This document shows positions 1 through 10,700 of a stretch of 64,000 bases of DNA, piece after piece. How positions within the stretch are numbered: the first letter of the stretch is position 1; each line of letters starts with the position of its first letter. The DNA lies in NCBI GenBank assembly GCA_003332265.1, contig QPGA01000005.1:37658-101657 (forward strand). Direction: 5' to 3'. The notes beneath the pieces are model-generated. The model saw nothing but the letters and a program-made list of their open reading frames with translations, did not search any database and was not told the DNA's origin. This DNA is from Candidatus Accumulibacter meliphilus (GTDB lineage Bacteria; Pseudomonadota; Gammaproteobacteria; Burkholderiales; Rhodocyclaceae). Made by a program: the position numbers and the translations under genes.

Positions 1-1
1 T

Positions 2-3000
2 GCGGAACGCAATTCACTCGCCAGACAAGCCACGCCGCGGCCTCTGCCGATCGATCGCGAGCGGGTCGATGGCGTCACCACCCAGATCGTGACGCCCAGC
101 AAACTCGATCTTGCCGACAGCCCGCAACTGACTTCCGGCTGGGTCTACGGAATGGCCACCAGCCAACTGCTCAAACCCGACACCGTCGAGTTCAGCGCAC
201 CGGTCGATGGCGGCCAGTTCCTCAAGACCACCATCGAACCGGACAAGGACGGCAAAGTCCCCGCGATCAACTACGGCGACATCGCCCGCATAGACCTCTT
301 CAAGCTCATCCGTGACCAATACCCCAGCACGCTCGCCGACCTCAAAGATGCGGATCTCAACATCAACTGGGACAACATCGAAATCGGCGGAGCCGCGACC
401 CTGGTCAAGGACAGCAAAGGCTTCCTGCTCACCGCCGAACGCGAGGATGGATATGCGTCGGCACAAGCGGCGACCGAGAAATCCTACAAGAGTCAACAGG
501 CGGTCAATACCGACGGCGGCAAAAAGACGCTGAAAGAGAACGGCATCATCTTCCTCGCGCCGTCGATTGATGTCGATCGCCTGCGCCAAGGCAAGGCGCT
601 GCTTGCTGGCGACATCACGATCACGATAAAGGGCTATGACAAGGACGATCCGGAAAAGCGCCTGCTGCTGAAACTGCGTGTGGTCGACTACACGCGAGCA
701 GCTGAAACCGTGTTCTTCGGCGATCGGCCGCTGAATAATCCCGGGTATCACCCGTTCAAGCTAGCTGGCTCTGTTGGCGTCGGCGCAGAGAACCCGAATA
801 ACTCATTGGATGTCTGGCGAGTTGAACAGAGATTGCGATATCTTGGCTTTCCTGCCTACCAAAAAGGCTCAGGAATCAACATCAAGGATTTTATCGTTGA
901 TGGGGAATTCGCAGGAGACGAAAAAGCGGCGCTAAAGCTGTTCGAGAAAATTATTCGATTCCGCGTACCAGGCGAACCCGGTTACTCAAAGACTGGCACA
1001 CTTACCAATGGCAATCCGGATCCCAAAGCCGTTGGCAACAACAAGTACGCGGGCGACTTCAACGGCGCCGATGGGGAAATCTCTCCGGACGATCACGCAA
1101 TTATTCCCGACAATAGCGCAAGCGGTACGTCTCTTGAATGGTTAAGCGCCTACAACGCGCCGCACTGGATTAATATTGGCGCTCAAATGGAGTATATTGG
1201 TAATACAAAACAATCGAACTACAGCCTTCCTATGTGGCAAAACGGAGACCGCGGAGGTGAAACTTTTGGTGTCAGTTGGATGCGCGATCTAATGCGGGCT
1301 CAGGAGTACGCCGACCCGCAATACCTGTCGGGGTTGCCGACCACGGGCTCGCGCTTTACCGCCGCCATTGATGGAAACGGAAGCAATCCGGGAAGCCATA
1401 GTGCGCATTGGCTTGGAATGAGCTTTGACCTTTCCATCAAGCCGTATCTCGATCCATACTTCATGGGTAGCGAGGCGCCAGAATTTCCTACGACACTCAG
1501 CATTGATAATTTGCCGAGTCCACTTCCGACGAAAGACAACGACTGGGCATGGAGCAATGAGAATGCGCTGGCATTGGCCGAGCAGCTAAGCAATCTGGAG
1601 CAACCGGGACAAGGCAGAAACTTTATGGCCGATGCCCTGCGCAATTTTCTCGCACTATATTCGGTAACGCGACGGGATGACGCCTCTGCAGGTTCTGGCT
1701 GGAATTCCCTACGGATGATCAACGGGGATGAAGCACGAAATGCCATCTTTGGAGACGGTTCTCGGGGCGAAAGTTCGATTGGCCGGGTGATTATCGGCGG
1801 TAGCAGACCCGGAGAGGCGAAGCTCAAGCGTATGAAGGAAATAATCGACCTTCTTGGGCTAACCAGCTGGCAAAGCTTCCAAGTCTCACCTCACCACCAT
1901 CATTTCCATGTCGACCTTCACGTGCCGACTTTCTCGAAGATCGGCAGCAATTCATTGTTGCTATCGTCGCCAGAAAAATCCAACAGCCCTGCAAAGGACC
2001 GCACCATGTTACCCATGGATAGCCCACCGGCATTGGACGTTCAACGCCCACCTACTTTAGCTACCCAGACAACTCTTATCGCCAAGTCATATGATGGCTT
2101 GGTAGGGATTTGCCTGTTTGTCGAATCTAGCCCAATGGTAGGTTGGGCTATCAACAACCTCGTCCCACTTGGGGCTGTCGGGGACTACTTAGGGGGTCGA
2201 TCAAAGTTCGATTTATCCGGAACAACGGAAGTTACCATCCTTGAGCAACCAGCACACGGAGAAGTGAAGCTCTACTCCGAACCTCGCGGTGGAGGCTACT
2301 ATTACTCTGCTACCGATCCCGAGTTTCGTGGCAAGGAGCAAGTGGTCTTCGAGGTCAAAGCCTTGGGAAAACGCTTCAAGGTGACCTATACGTTGTACGT
2401 TATCGGTAGCGTTGATCATATCCCGCCCAGCACTGATAGACTCTGCCCAAAAGAGGGAATCGGTTACCCCATTTCGCCAGCAAGCGATGGCGGGCATCGA
2501 CGCAATCAGCTGCTTGACGGTATGTGGTCATTTGGATCGGTACCAAGCACTTCGGAAGTGGACCTGCTGAACATTCCTTTAGGTGGTGTCACCGTGGATT
2601 TCGGAGAAATGGCAAGCGGCACGGTAGGAAGCACTTCCGCGACGAGCGCAAGACCGGCCATCACCCTCTCCCCCACCGCCGCTGGCTACGGCTGGTTCAT
2701 AGACCCCACCCCATCAGACAACGCCGAATTCCTCCCCACCAGCAACCCATTCGAGTGGATCGCCAAGCCGGGCTCCGAGGCGGAGGGCAGGATGGATCTC
2801 CTCACCGTTCTGCTCCATGAATACGGCCACGCCGTGGGACTGGACCACACCGCCGACAGCCACGGTGTGATGGCCTCGACCCTCCTGCCGAGCGTCCGCC
2901 GCCTGCCCTCTTCCACCGAACTCATCGCCCTGCGCGGCCTGCTCGCCGGCACGGACTCCGCACCCCTGCCGTACGATCCCTCTACGCCGCCCGGAGCACC

Positions 3001-5734
3001 GCTGCCGCTGAGCCGCAGCGTCGGCTCCCTGCGGCTGAGCCGCCTACGCCCGCCGGAGCCAAACAACCCGACCGGCGACGAGCTCAGCGCTGCGCTCACA
3101 CAATTCAGTATCGTGGCCAACCCCACCCTGCTTGACCCCGCTTTCATCGACGGCGCGGGCTGGTGGTCCACCAGCGGCGAAGTCATTTTCGTGCTGGGGT
3201 CCGCGACGCTCAAGGAAACGGCCTCTTCACAAACCCGCCTCAACCAGGCCTTTGTCCTCGGCGCCAATGATCGAAGCCTGTCCTTCACCTTGGCCGACAT
3301 CGCGCTGGACGATGTGGACGCAGCCCCCGACGACGCTTTCGAAGTGGCGCTGATCGACGCCAGTACCGGCCTGTCACTGCTGGGAGGCACCGGCCTGGCT
3401 GACAACGACGCGATCCTCAACCTGCAAGCCGATGGTAGCGAGCACAAGGCCGCTGGCGTCACGACGCTGCGCAACGCCGACGGCAGCCTGTCGGTCCTTG
3501 TCGACCTCACCGGCATCGCGACGGGTACCGTCGTCAACCTGAGCTTCGACCTGATCGGCTTTGGGCGCGGCGCGGCTGCCGCCAGCAGCCAGGTCAGCAT
3601 CCGCGACCTCCATCTCGGCGGCGGCCAAAGCATTGAAGCCCGCGACGATGTCGCTACCACGACCGAAGACACGCCGGTGACCATCAACGTCCTCGGCAAC
3701 GATTTGACCGGCGACTTCGGCAACAACCCCGGCGGCGAAACGAACGGCATCGTCCCCGCGCTCGTCCCCATCCTCATCGACGGCCCTGCACATGGCGATG
3801 TTGCCGCCAACCCCGACGGCAGCTTCACCTACCGCCCGCACGCTGACTGGCACGGCGAGGATCGCTTCACCTATCGCCTGCTCGGCGACGGTGTCGAATC
3901 GAAGCCCGCCACGGTCCGCCTGATCGTCACGCCGGTCAACGACGCGCCGACACTAGCCGAGATCGCCGCCAGCAGCGAACTCACCCTGCTCGAAGGCCAG
4001 CACTTTACTGCGAAGGCTTTCGGAACCGACGTCGACGCTGGCGATATCCTGCGCTATTCGCTCGATGCCGCGCCAGCCGGCGCGACGATTGACCCGACCA
4101 CCGGGAGCATCGACTGGCAAGCCAGAGACGGCGACGCCAACTACGATTTCAGCGTGCGCGTCAGCGATACGGCGGGTGAATCAGCGAGCACTCACTTCAC
4201 GCTGAAGGTCCTCAACGTGGCGCCGACGCTGAGCGCTGGTGGCCTGCAGGCGACCTTCGCCGGCGAGGACTTCACGCTCGCACTGAGCAGCAGCGATCCG
4301 GGCGACGACCGCATCGACAACTGGCGAATCGACTGGGGCGATGGTCAGATCATCGACATTGTGGACATCGCCGGCAACCCTGGCCAGGTCAGCCACCGCT
4401 ACACGGGAATACTCGGCGAAGTCCGTATTCGCGCCACCGCCATGGACGAGGATGGCAGCTATACGCTCGAACCGCTGGCCGTGGCCGTGCTGCCGCTCCC
4501 CTTGCAAGTCAGTTCGTTCACCTACGACTACAACGGCTTTGCGCTGCGTTTCAACGACGTCTTCGACGCCAGCCAGATCAAGCTCCACGACTCGCTGCTC
4601 AGCGGCCTCGGTGCGACCGACATCGTCCTCGCGGGTAGTGCCGGCATCGTCAAAGGATCGCTGGTGATTGACGCCGACTACCGAGGGTTGCGCTACCTGA
4701 TCGGCGGCGGCGGTCTCTACCCCGACACCTACCACCTGACGCTGACCAGCGGGCCGCAGGCGTTTCGCAGCGCATGGGGCACTCTCGACGGCAACGCTGA
4801 CGGCGTCGCTGGCGACGATTACCGGACCTCATTTATTCTCGACGCCCTGCCAACAACACAGCTCTCGCTGCCCGACTTCATGCGCGGACCCGGCCAGGCA
4901 GTCAATGTACCGGCTGCCGGCGAGCATCTTCCGCTGACGCTGCTCAGCCCGGGTGAAGTGCGGCGCTTGAGCTTCGTCATCCGCTTCGATCCAGCGCTAC
5001 TGGAAATCAGCGCGGCGCTCCCCGGTTCCGGCCTGCCCGCGGACGCTTCGCTGGCGATCGACCGCTCAGTCGCCGGAGAGCTCCGGGTGAGCATCGCGTC
5101 GGAAACGGCCATCGCCGCCGGCACGGTCACCCTGCTCGACCTCGTCGCCAGCGTACCGGCGACGGCGCCGTACGGCGCGCAGCAGATACTCGATATCCAG
5201 CAGGTGTCGATCAACGCGCACTCCCTGCCCGGCGTCGACCGCGACGGCCTGCATGTGGTCGGTTACGTCGGTGACGCCAACGGCAACGGTACCTGGGAAA
5301 GGGCTGATGTGTCGCTAATTCTGCACATTGCGACAGAGACAGACGATGAATTTGCCGCCTGGTCGCGGATCGATCCACTCCTGGTTGCCGACATCGATGC
5401 CGACAAACGAATCACTTTTCGGGATCTAGCGAAGATCAGCCAAAGCATAAATGGCGTCCCATGGCCAGCGATTCCAGAGCTGCCGACCGGCCTGTCCTTG
5501 ACCTTTGCGGCGCCGCAGGCGTGGCCGGAGCAGCCGGCGCCGGGGCAGAGCCCGCCACAAATCGACTTCGGCGCAAACTTCGCCGACTTCGCGATCGGCA
5601 GCGACGACCCACGCTACCGGCGCGACAACTGGAAGACATCCTTCGTCACCCAACTGGCGAGCAGGACCATCAGTCCAAACAGCCACTTGCAGGTAACGCT
5701 TGAGGCCGCTCCGCAAGTAACGCCGTCGGCATGA
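2..5734 (+). CDS. Giant mosaic surface/secreted protein with M15-like and M10 metallopeptidase modules (5' end outside window)
   Basis: The frame is open to the first base, so the true start lies upstream; 1910 residues are visible. In order: a peptidoglycan-binding-like helix bundle (about bases 800-960); an M15-like module with SAHWLGMSFDLS (bases 1403-1438) and HFHVDL (near 1903-1920), matching the SxHxxGxxxD and HxH zinc-ligand pattern; a matrixin/M10 module with HEYGHAVGLDH at 2816-2848 and a Met-turn (GVMAS); a tandem-95/VCBS-like repeat (DDVATTTEDTPVTINVLGND); a cadherin/He_PIG-like domain; a PKD-like domain (WRIDWGDG); a cohesin-like domain; and a dockerin-like pair of calcium loops (GDANGNG, ADIDADKR). 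It is probably exported and acts on cell wall or matrix protein. Bases about 760-2640 look clearly less GC-rich than the rest, suggesting an acquired segment. No export signal is visible because the N-terminus is missing. Confidence 0.85.
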   Translation, partial: AERNSLARQATPRPLPIDRERVDGVTTQIVTPSKLDLADSPQLTSGWVYGMATSQLLKPDTVEFSAPVDGGQFLKTTIEPDKDGKVPAINYGDIARIDLFKLIRDQYPSTLADLKDADLNINWDNIEIGGAATLVKDSKGFLLTAEREDGYASAQAATEKSYKSQQAVNTDGGKKTLKENGIIFLAPSIDVDRLRQGKALLAGDITITIKGYDKDDPEKRLLLKLRVVDYTRAAETVFFGDRPLNNPGYHPFKLAGSVGVGAENPNNSLDVWRVEQRLRYLGFPAYQKGSGINIKDFIVDGEFAGDEKAALKLFEKIIRFRVPGEPGYSKTGTLTNGNPDPKAVGNNKYAGDFNGADGEISPDDHAIIPDNSASGTSLEWLSAYNAPHWINIGAQMEYIGNTKQSNYSLPMWQNGDRGGETFGVSWMRDLMRAQEYADPQYLSGLPTTGSRFTAAIDGNGSNPGSHSAHWLGMSFDLSIKPYLDPYFMGSEAPEFPTTLSIDNLPSPLPTKDNDWAWSNENALALAEQLSNLEQPGQGRNFMADALRNFLALYSVTRRDDASAGSGWNSLRMINGDEARNAIFGDGSRGESSIGRVIIGGSRPGEAKLKRMKEIIDLLGLTSWQSFQVSPHHHHFHVDLHVPTFSKIGSNSLLLSSPEKSNSPAKDRTMLPMDSPPALDVQRPPTLATQTTLIAKSYDGLVGICLFVESSPMVGWAINNLVPLGAVGDYLGGRSKFDLSGTTEVTILEQPAHGEVKLYSEPRGGGYYYSATDPEFRGKEQVVFEVKALGKRFKVTYTLYVIGSVDHIPPSTDRLCPKEGIGYPISPASDGGHRRNQLLDGMWSFGSVPSTSEVDLLNIPLGGVTVDFGEMASGTVGSTSATSARPAITLSPTAAGYGWFIDPTPSDNAEFLPTSNPFEWIAKPGSEAEGRMDLLTVLLHEYGHAVGLDHTADSHGVMASTLLPSVRRLPSSTELIALRGLLAGTDSAPLPYDPSTPPGAPLPLSRSVGSLRLSRLRPPEPNNPTGDELSAALTQFSIVANPTLLDPAFIDGAGWWSTSGEVIFVLGSATLKETASSQTRLNQAFVLGANDRSLSFTLADIALDDVDAAPDDAFEVALIDASTGLSLLGGTGLADNDAILNLQADGSEHKAAGVTTLRNADGSLSVLVDLTGIATGTVVNLSFDLIGFGRGAAAASSQVSIRDLHLGGGQSIEARDDVATTTEDTPVTINVLGNDLTGDFGNNPGGETNGIVPALVPILIDGPAHGDVAANPDGSFTYRPHADWHGEDRFTYRLLGDGVESKPATVRLIVTPVNDAPTLAEIAASSELTLLEGQHFTAKAFGTDVDAGDILRYSLDAAPAGATIDPTTGSIDWQARDGDANYDFSVRVSDTAGESASTHFTLKVLNVAPTLSAGGLQATFAGEDFTLALSSSDPGDDRIDNWRIDWGDGQIIDIVDIAGNPGQVSHRYTGILGEVRIRATAMDEDGSYTLEPLAVAVLPLPLQVSSFTYDYNGFALRFNDVFDASQIKLHDSLLSGLGATDIVLAGSAGIVKGSLVIDADYRGLRYLIGGGGLYPDTYHLTLTSGPQAFRSAWGTLDGNADGVAGDDYRTSFILDALPTTQLSLPDFMRGPGQAVNVPAAGEHLPLTLLSPGEVRRLSFVIRFDPALLEISAALPGSGLPADASLAIDRSVAGELRVSIASETAIAAGTVTLLDLVASVPATAPYGAQQILDIQQVSINAHSLPGVDRDGLHVVGYVGDANGNGTWERADVSLILHIATETDDEFAAWSRIDPLLVADIDADKRITFRDLAKISQSINGVPWPAIPELPTGLSLTFAAPQAWPEQPAPGQSPPQIDFGANFADFAIGSDDPRYRRDNWKTSFVTQLASRTISPNSHLQVTLEAAPQVTPSA

Positions 5735-6075
5735 AGACAGGTTCGAACGCTTTGTTGCGGGCGTGCTGCCGACAAACGGTCATGACACGCGGAGACACCC
5801 CTTATCATGAAAGTCATGAACCGTTCGTCAGGCAAGGCCGATTTCGGCAACTGAGCGACAGCTTTGAAGCGGGAGCGGTCAGCGGGTGTAGGATGGCGTC
5901 GGTTGGCCGCCGGCCAGGAAGAGACGGTGGAGAAGTCTGTCGAAAGCAGTCCTTGAACGGGCCTGGGTGTATGCTATCGATCTAGCCATGCGAAAAGGCT
6001 TTCTGCCGAATAATTCCACCACCGGAAGAAGGCTCTGTAGCGGGCCGTCATACCGAACTACAGTGGAGTGGAGTA
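5735..6075. other. Gene-free stretch after the giant gene
   Basis: I see no supportable coding region here. It holds a partial copy of the dispersed hairpin repeat (5776-5823) and a purine-rich ribosome-binding stretch (GTGGAGTGGAG) just before the DUF2254 gene at 6076. Confidence 0.6.
5776..5823 (+). repeat. Partial copy of dispersed hairpin repeat (family R1)
   Basis: It carries only the first hairpin of the family: GGTCATGAC, about 21 bp, then GAAAGTCATGA. The middle and last hairpins seen at 24568, 56636 and 56749 are absent. Confidence 0.65.
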
Positions 6076-7338
6076 ATGGGCGATCGATTGAGGTTCCTTC
6101 TAAACCGGATCGGCGAGCGGCTGTGGGTCCGGCCTCTCGCGATGTGCGTGCTGTCAACGGCGGTAGTGTTCCTTGCGAAGACGGCGGACGATACCGGAAT
6201 CGGCCCACTTGTTCCGGCGATTACTACAGACTCGATAGAGACCCTGCTTAACATTATTGCTGCAAGCATGTTGGTGATCTCCACTTTTGCTGTCGCATCC
6301 ATGGTCTCGGCCTATGCTTCGGCCAGCAGCACCGCAACGCCGCGCTCTTTTTCCCTGGTCATCTCCGACGACGTTTCCCAGAACGCTCTCTCGACTTTTA
6401 TTGGTGCCTTCATCTTCAGCATCATCGCGCTTATCGCCTTACAAAATGGCTATTACGATAGAGCAGGCCGTTTCGCGTTATTTTCTCTAACGTTGATGAT
6501 GCTTGCCATGGTTGTTATTACGTTCGTGACCTGGGTGGATCGCATCGCACGCCTTGGGCGCCTCGGGGAAACCATCGACAAGGTTGAGGCAGCGACTGCG
6601 GATGCTTTACAGCGAAGGCGATGCGCCCCTACCCTTCGCAGCGTCCCTGCAGGGCCGTGTCGGAATGAGGGCCGGGCCATTTACGGCGGGTCGATCGGAT
6701 ATGTACAGCGCGTCGATGTCACTGCGCTGCAGACGTATGCGGAAGAATCGCGAGCACGAATCACCGTAGCCGCCTTGCCCGGTACTTTTTCTGCGCCGGG
6801 CCGAGCGCTTGCATATGTGACCGCCGACTCAGGTGATTTGTCTGACATCGATGCAAGGCAGGTAGCACAGGCATTCATACTCGGTAATGGCAGGCAATTC
6901 GACGAAGATCCTCGATTTGGTCTTGTCGTTCTTTCTGAAATCGCAAGTCGAGCGTTGTCACCTGCGGTTAATGATCCAGGTACAGCAATCGGAATAATTG
7001 GAACGTTCGTGCGACTTTTTGCGCTATGGAGCGAGCCGATCGATGAAAGCGATACACCAATTTCTGAATGTGATCGCGTGGAGGTGCCAAAAATATCTTT
7101 GCGGGACATGTTCGATGATGCCTTCACAGCGATTGCTCGTGACGGAGCTGGTACCATTGAAGTCGCGGGGCGGCTACAAAAAGCGTTTGCATCGCTGGCA
7201 TCGATCGGAGGTGGTGAGATGCGGGATGCCGCGATACACCATTCCCGCTTGGCACTTGCTAGAGCAGAAAATGTGCTAGAAATTCCTGAAGACCTGGAGG
7301 TTGTGCGAAAACTGGCGAAATTGGCCAGTTTTGTTTAA
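6076..7338 (+). CDS. DUF2254-family integral membrane protein
   Basis: This 420-residue protein matches the DUF2254 family of predicted inner-membrane proteins, whose function is unknown. At least three or four hydrophobic helices lie in the first 170 residues (LAMCVLSTAVVFLA, LLNIIAASMLVISTFAVAS, FIGAFIFSIIALIAL, LTLMMLAMVVITFVT), followed by a soluble C-terminal half. Family-typical stretches include FAVASMVSAYASASS and EIASRALSPAVNDPGTA. The ATG at 6076 follows a purine-rich ribosome-binding stretch and gives a full-length family member. The next gene, a small membrane protein, starts 82 bp after the stop and may be co-transcribed, although a GC-rich hairpin lies between them. Confidence 0.85.
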   Translation: MGDRLRFLLNRIGERLWVRPLAMCVLSTAVVFLAKTADDTGIGPLVPAITTDSIETLLNIIAASMLVISTFAVASMVSAYASASSTATPRSFSLVISDDVSQNALSTFIGAFIFSIIALIALQNGYYDRAGRFALFSLTLMMLAMVVITFVTWVDRIARLGRLGETIDKVEAATADALQRRRCAPTLRSVPAGPCRNEGRAIYGGSIGYVQRVDVTALQTYAEESRARITVAALPGTFSAPGRALAYVTADSGDLSDIDARQVAQAFILGNGRQFDEDPRFGLVVLSEIASRALSPAVNDPGTAIGIIGTFVRLFALWSEPIDESDTPISECDRVEVPKISLRDMFDDAFTAIARDGAGTIEVAGRLQKAFASLASIGGGEMRDAAIHHSRLALARAENVLEIPEDLEVVRKLAKLASFV

Positions 7339-7349
7339 CCGAATGAGTT

Positions 7350-7380
7350 CTGCCCGATTAGGCATGCACGTAGCGGGCAG
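7350..7380. terminator. Possible hairpin after the DUF2254 gene
   Basis: CTGCCCG and CGGGCAG can pair as a 7-bp stem across a 17-base loop. No T-tract follows, so terminator function is a guess. Confidence 0.25.
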
Positions 7381-7420
7381 CAGCAATTGACAGCTCCAAC
7401 TGAACAGGGAAGGAACACAA

Positions 7421-7612
7421 ATGATGAACTTCGAATACAGCGGCGCCTTAGGCCTCCTGATACTGATCGGAGATATCTGGGCAATTATCAATATTTTTCA
7501 AAGCTCTGCTTCGAGCGAGAAGAAGCTGATTTGGATAGTCGCAGTGGTGCTGCTGCCCGTGCTGGGCTTGATCCTCTGGTTCTTCCTTGGACCGCGTAAT
7601 CGAGGCGCGTAG
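7421..7612 (+). CDS. Small PLDc_N (cardiolipin synthase N-terminal-like) membrane protein
   Basis: This 63-residue protein has two hydrophobic helices (LGLLILIGDIWAIINIF and LIWIVAVVLLPVLGLILWFF) and ends in the family-typical FLGPRNR. The pattern matches the PLDc_N domain, which is often found as a stand-alone small membrane protein of unknown role. The start at 7421 follows AGGGAAGGAAC; a second ATG is immediately downstream. Another overlapping frame from 7387 covers the same DNA but lacks domain sense. Confidence 0.8.
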   Translation: MMNFEYSGALGLLILIGDIWAIINIFQSSASSEKKLIWIVAVVLLPVLGLILWFFLGPRNRGA

Positions 7613-7680
7613 CGTACCAAGTTGCACTTGGCTGAGAGGCGTCCTGCCGGGAACTGTGAGTGAGTCTTTACTTGCGGGGC

Positions 7681-7734
7681 GGGGTCAAGCCTTGACTATT
7701 GCCCATGGCACAGGGAAAGACCTGACCCCAAAAA
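7681..7734 (+). repeat. Palindromic 49-bp element, copy 1 (inverted pair bracketing the MPE gene)
   Basis: The core 7681-7729 starts GGGGTCAAGCCTTGAC and ends AAAGACCTGACCCC, so its own ends are inverted repeats. The reverse complement of 10976-11024 matches it at 44 of 49 positions by eye. The ends resemble REP-type elements mobilised by REP-associated transposases, none of which is encoded here. Confidence 0.8.
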
Positions 7735-7783
7735 CACAAAAGGAATGCATATGGACTATAAACAAAAAGCAAAAGGATAATTT

Positions 7784-10700
7784 ATGCCGAAAGAACTGAC
7801 CTGGTTACACATCTCAGATATCCATTTTTGTCCGCACACGGAATGGCGAGACAGCTTATCCAGAGGTGAGCTTCTTGATTATCTAAAGACTCATTTCACT
7901 ACAAGCGAATGGCCGCAGCCAGATTTAATCTTTTGCACTGGAGATATCGCATTCGGCCATAGTTCAAAGCAACCAATAACAGAGCAATACTCCGTCGCGG
8001 AGCAGTTTTTCGATAAGCTGCTCGACGTATGTGGATCCGAAGGTACTTCTTTGCCACGCGAACGGTTATTCATCGTTCCTGGTAATCACGACGTAAATCG
8101 CGACGCCATCAACGGCGATGCCCAATCTGCGCTTAAAACTTGGGCAAGGGACTCATGGGCGCATGTCGGTGAAATTAACCAGCGCTTCAACGACAAGTCG
8201 ACGGAGTTTCTTGATACTATACGGCGACTGAATGAGTATGGGGAGTTCATAAAAAGATATCTTCCTCATCTAAGCGATCCAGGGCAGAGGCACGTTTATG
8301 CTAAGACTTTTGAGATAAACGGTATATCGATCGGCGTGTTCGGCTTTAACTCGGCTTGGACGTGTGCAGGTTTGGAAGATGATCGCAATATATGGCTTGC
8401 AGCGGAGTGGCAATTCAACACGGCGAAGAAAGAGTTACAGGATTCAGAAGTCCGAATCGGTTTAATGCACCATCCTATTGATTGGCTAAACCAAACAGAG
8501 AGAGAGCTAACAAATCGACGGGTCGCAAGTGATTTCGATTTTTGGTTACATGGGCACAGCCATAACGCATGGGTCACACCGATTCAGAGTCACATTGTTA
8601 TTGCAGCAGGGGCCGTTGGCGCCGGTAGTAGTGATGAATTCGGAGTCAATCTATGCAAGATAAGTCTCTCAGATAACACGGGCGCAGCGCGGTTACATGC
8701 CAAGAAGGCCGGCGCATCCGGCTGGACAATTATGCCAATTGAGGAAGTCGCTCCAGCCGGTCTATGGCGGTTTGATCTTCCTCTCCGCCTGAGAAAATCT
8801 CCAAACAACCCGGAGGCGCATCAATCCAATAATAAGACCAACGTGCCCCAGGATCCGGCGCCCTTTGACTACATTGCTCGTTACCTGTCTAGTGAATTCG
8901 AGCGAGCTCTTAAATCTTTTTCAGGGCAACCTAGAGTCTGGGTTGAACCGATCCTTAGCAGAAAAGCGGAAATAGAAAAAGATGCGAAATTGGAACCTCC
9001 TGTCACGGCCGCTGAGCTAGTGAACTCGATCGCATCTATTATCATCAAAGCACCACCTCAATATGGATTGACGTGCCTGGCGAAGTATCTTGCTAAGCTG
9101 GCGTGGCACAAACCAAGTCGCGAATTTTGGTTGTATCTCGATGCCAAGCTGCTAAGGCCAAATTCGGCTTCCATCAACACGGAAACCGAACGCGTTTTAG
9201 GTCCGCTGAATCTTAGCTTTCAAGACATTCGGAGGGTGGTCCTGGACTCATGGTCGCCTACAGAAAAAGAAGGGCCAAAGCTTTTAATAAAAATCATTGA
9301 AATTTTTGGAGAAACACCAATCATCTGCATGCAACGTTCAGATGCCTCGATGGCTGAACGTCTTTCGAATATCGATCTGCGGCGTACTTTCGAAACATAC
9401 TTTCTTTGGACATTGCCAAGAGAGGTCATCAGAAAAATCGTTAGTGGTTATAACGAGGCCCGACAAATCGGAGACGATGACGCAGTTACCAAACGCCTCG
9501 TTTCCGACCTAGAGGTGCTTAATCTGCACAGGACGCCTTTAAATTGCCTTACTCTCTTGAAGGTGTCGGAATTTGATTTCGACGAAAGCCCAGTCAACCG
9601 CACAGAGATGCTCAAGCGTGTCTTATTCTTGCTGTTTAATACCGATGGTATTCCGACATATAAGTCAAAGCCCGATCTCAAAGACAGTGAGCATGTGCTT
9701 GGCTACTTCTGCGAGCTTTTGATCCGCGAGGGTAGTTATTTCTTTACTCAGAATCGCTTCTTGCTGGAAGTGCAGCGATTCTGCAAGGACAGTCTCATTG
9801 ATCTCGATACGCATATCGTATTTGATGTCCTCTACAAAAATAATATTTTGTTAATGCATGGGAGCCAGTTTTATTTCCGATTCTCTTACTGGATTTTTTA
9901 CTTCGTAGCGCAGCGTATGCATCACAATGAAGCGTTCGCCAAGTATATTCTGTCGGAGATGCGTTACGCGCAGTATCCTGAAATTATTGAATTCTATACT
10001 GGTGCCGATCGGAAGCGGGACGATGCATTGCAAGTAATAATAAATGACTTAGGCGAGTGTTATCGTACCGTTAAGGAAAATTGCGGATTCCCAGAAAACT
10101 TAGACCCATATAAGCATGCCACATGGGAGTCGTCTCCGGAAACCCAAGAAAAGATGCATGAAGTCATAACAAAGGGAGTGATGGATTCCAATTTGCCTGC
10201 TGAAATAAAGGACCAATTCGCAGATAGAACTTACGATCCTGCACGCCCATATGACCAGACGATCGCAAATATTCTCACAGAACATTCGGTTGTTTGCTTG
10301 ATGAAGCTTATTAGCGCTGCGGCGCGAGCCCTTCGCAATAGTGACTATGCTGCCCCCGAAACGAAGCGTCAGTTGCTTACCGCAATTATGCGTTCTTGGG
10401 ACCAGTTATCAAAGATTGTTTTGGTAATTGCTCCGGAACTGGCTGAGGCTGGCCACGCATCATATGACAACGCAAAGTTTTTTCTTGTTGGAGATTTCGG
10501 GAAGAACCGGAACGAGCGGCTCGGCGCAATATTGTCTGTTATTCCATACAACATTGCCGCCTGGCACCAAGACGATCTATATTCTCCAAAAATGGGGCCG
10601 CTGCTATTTGACCAACTCGACAGCCCCGACCTTAGCAGCATTGCACGTCATGAGCTTTTGGTGCTCTTGATTCTACAGCGTCCACGAAACTGGTCGAAAC

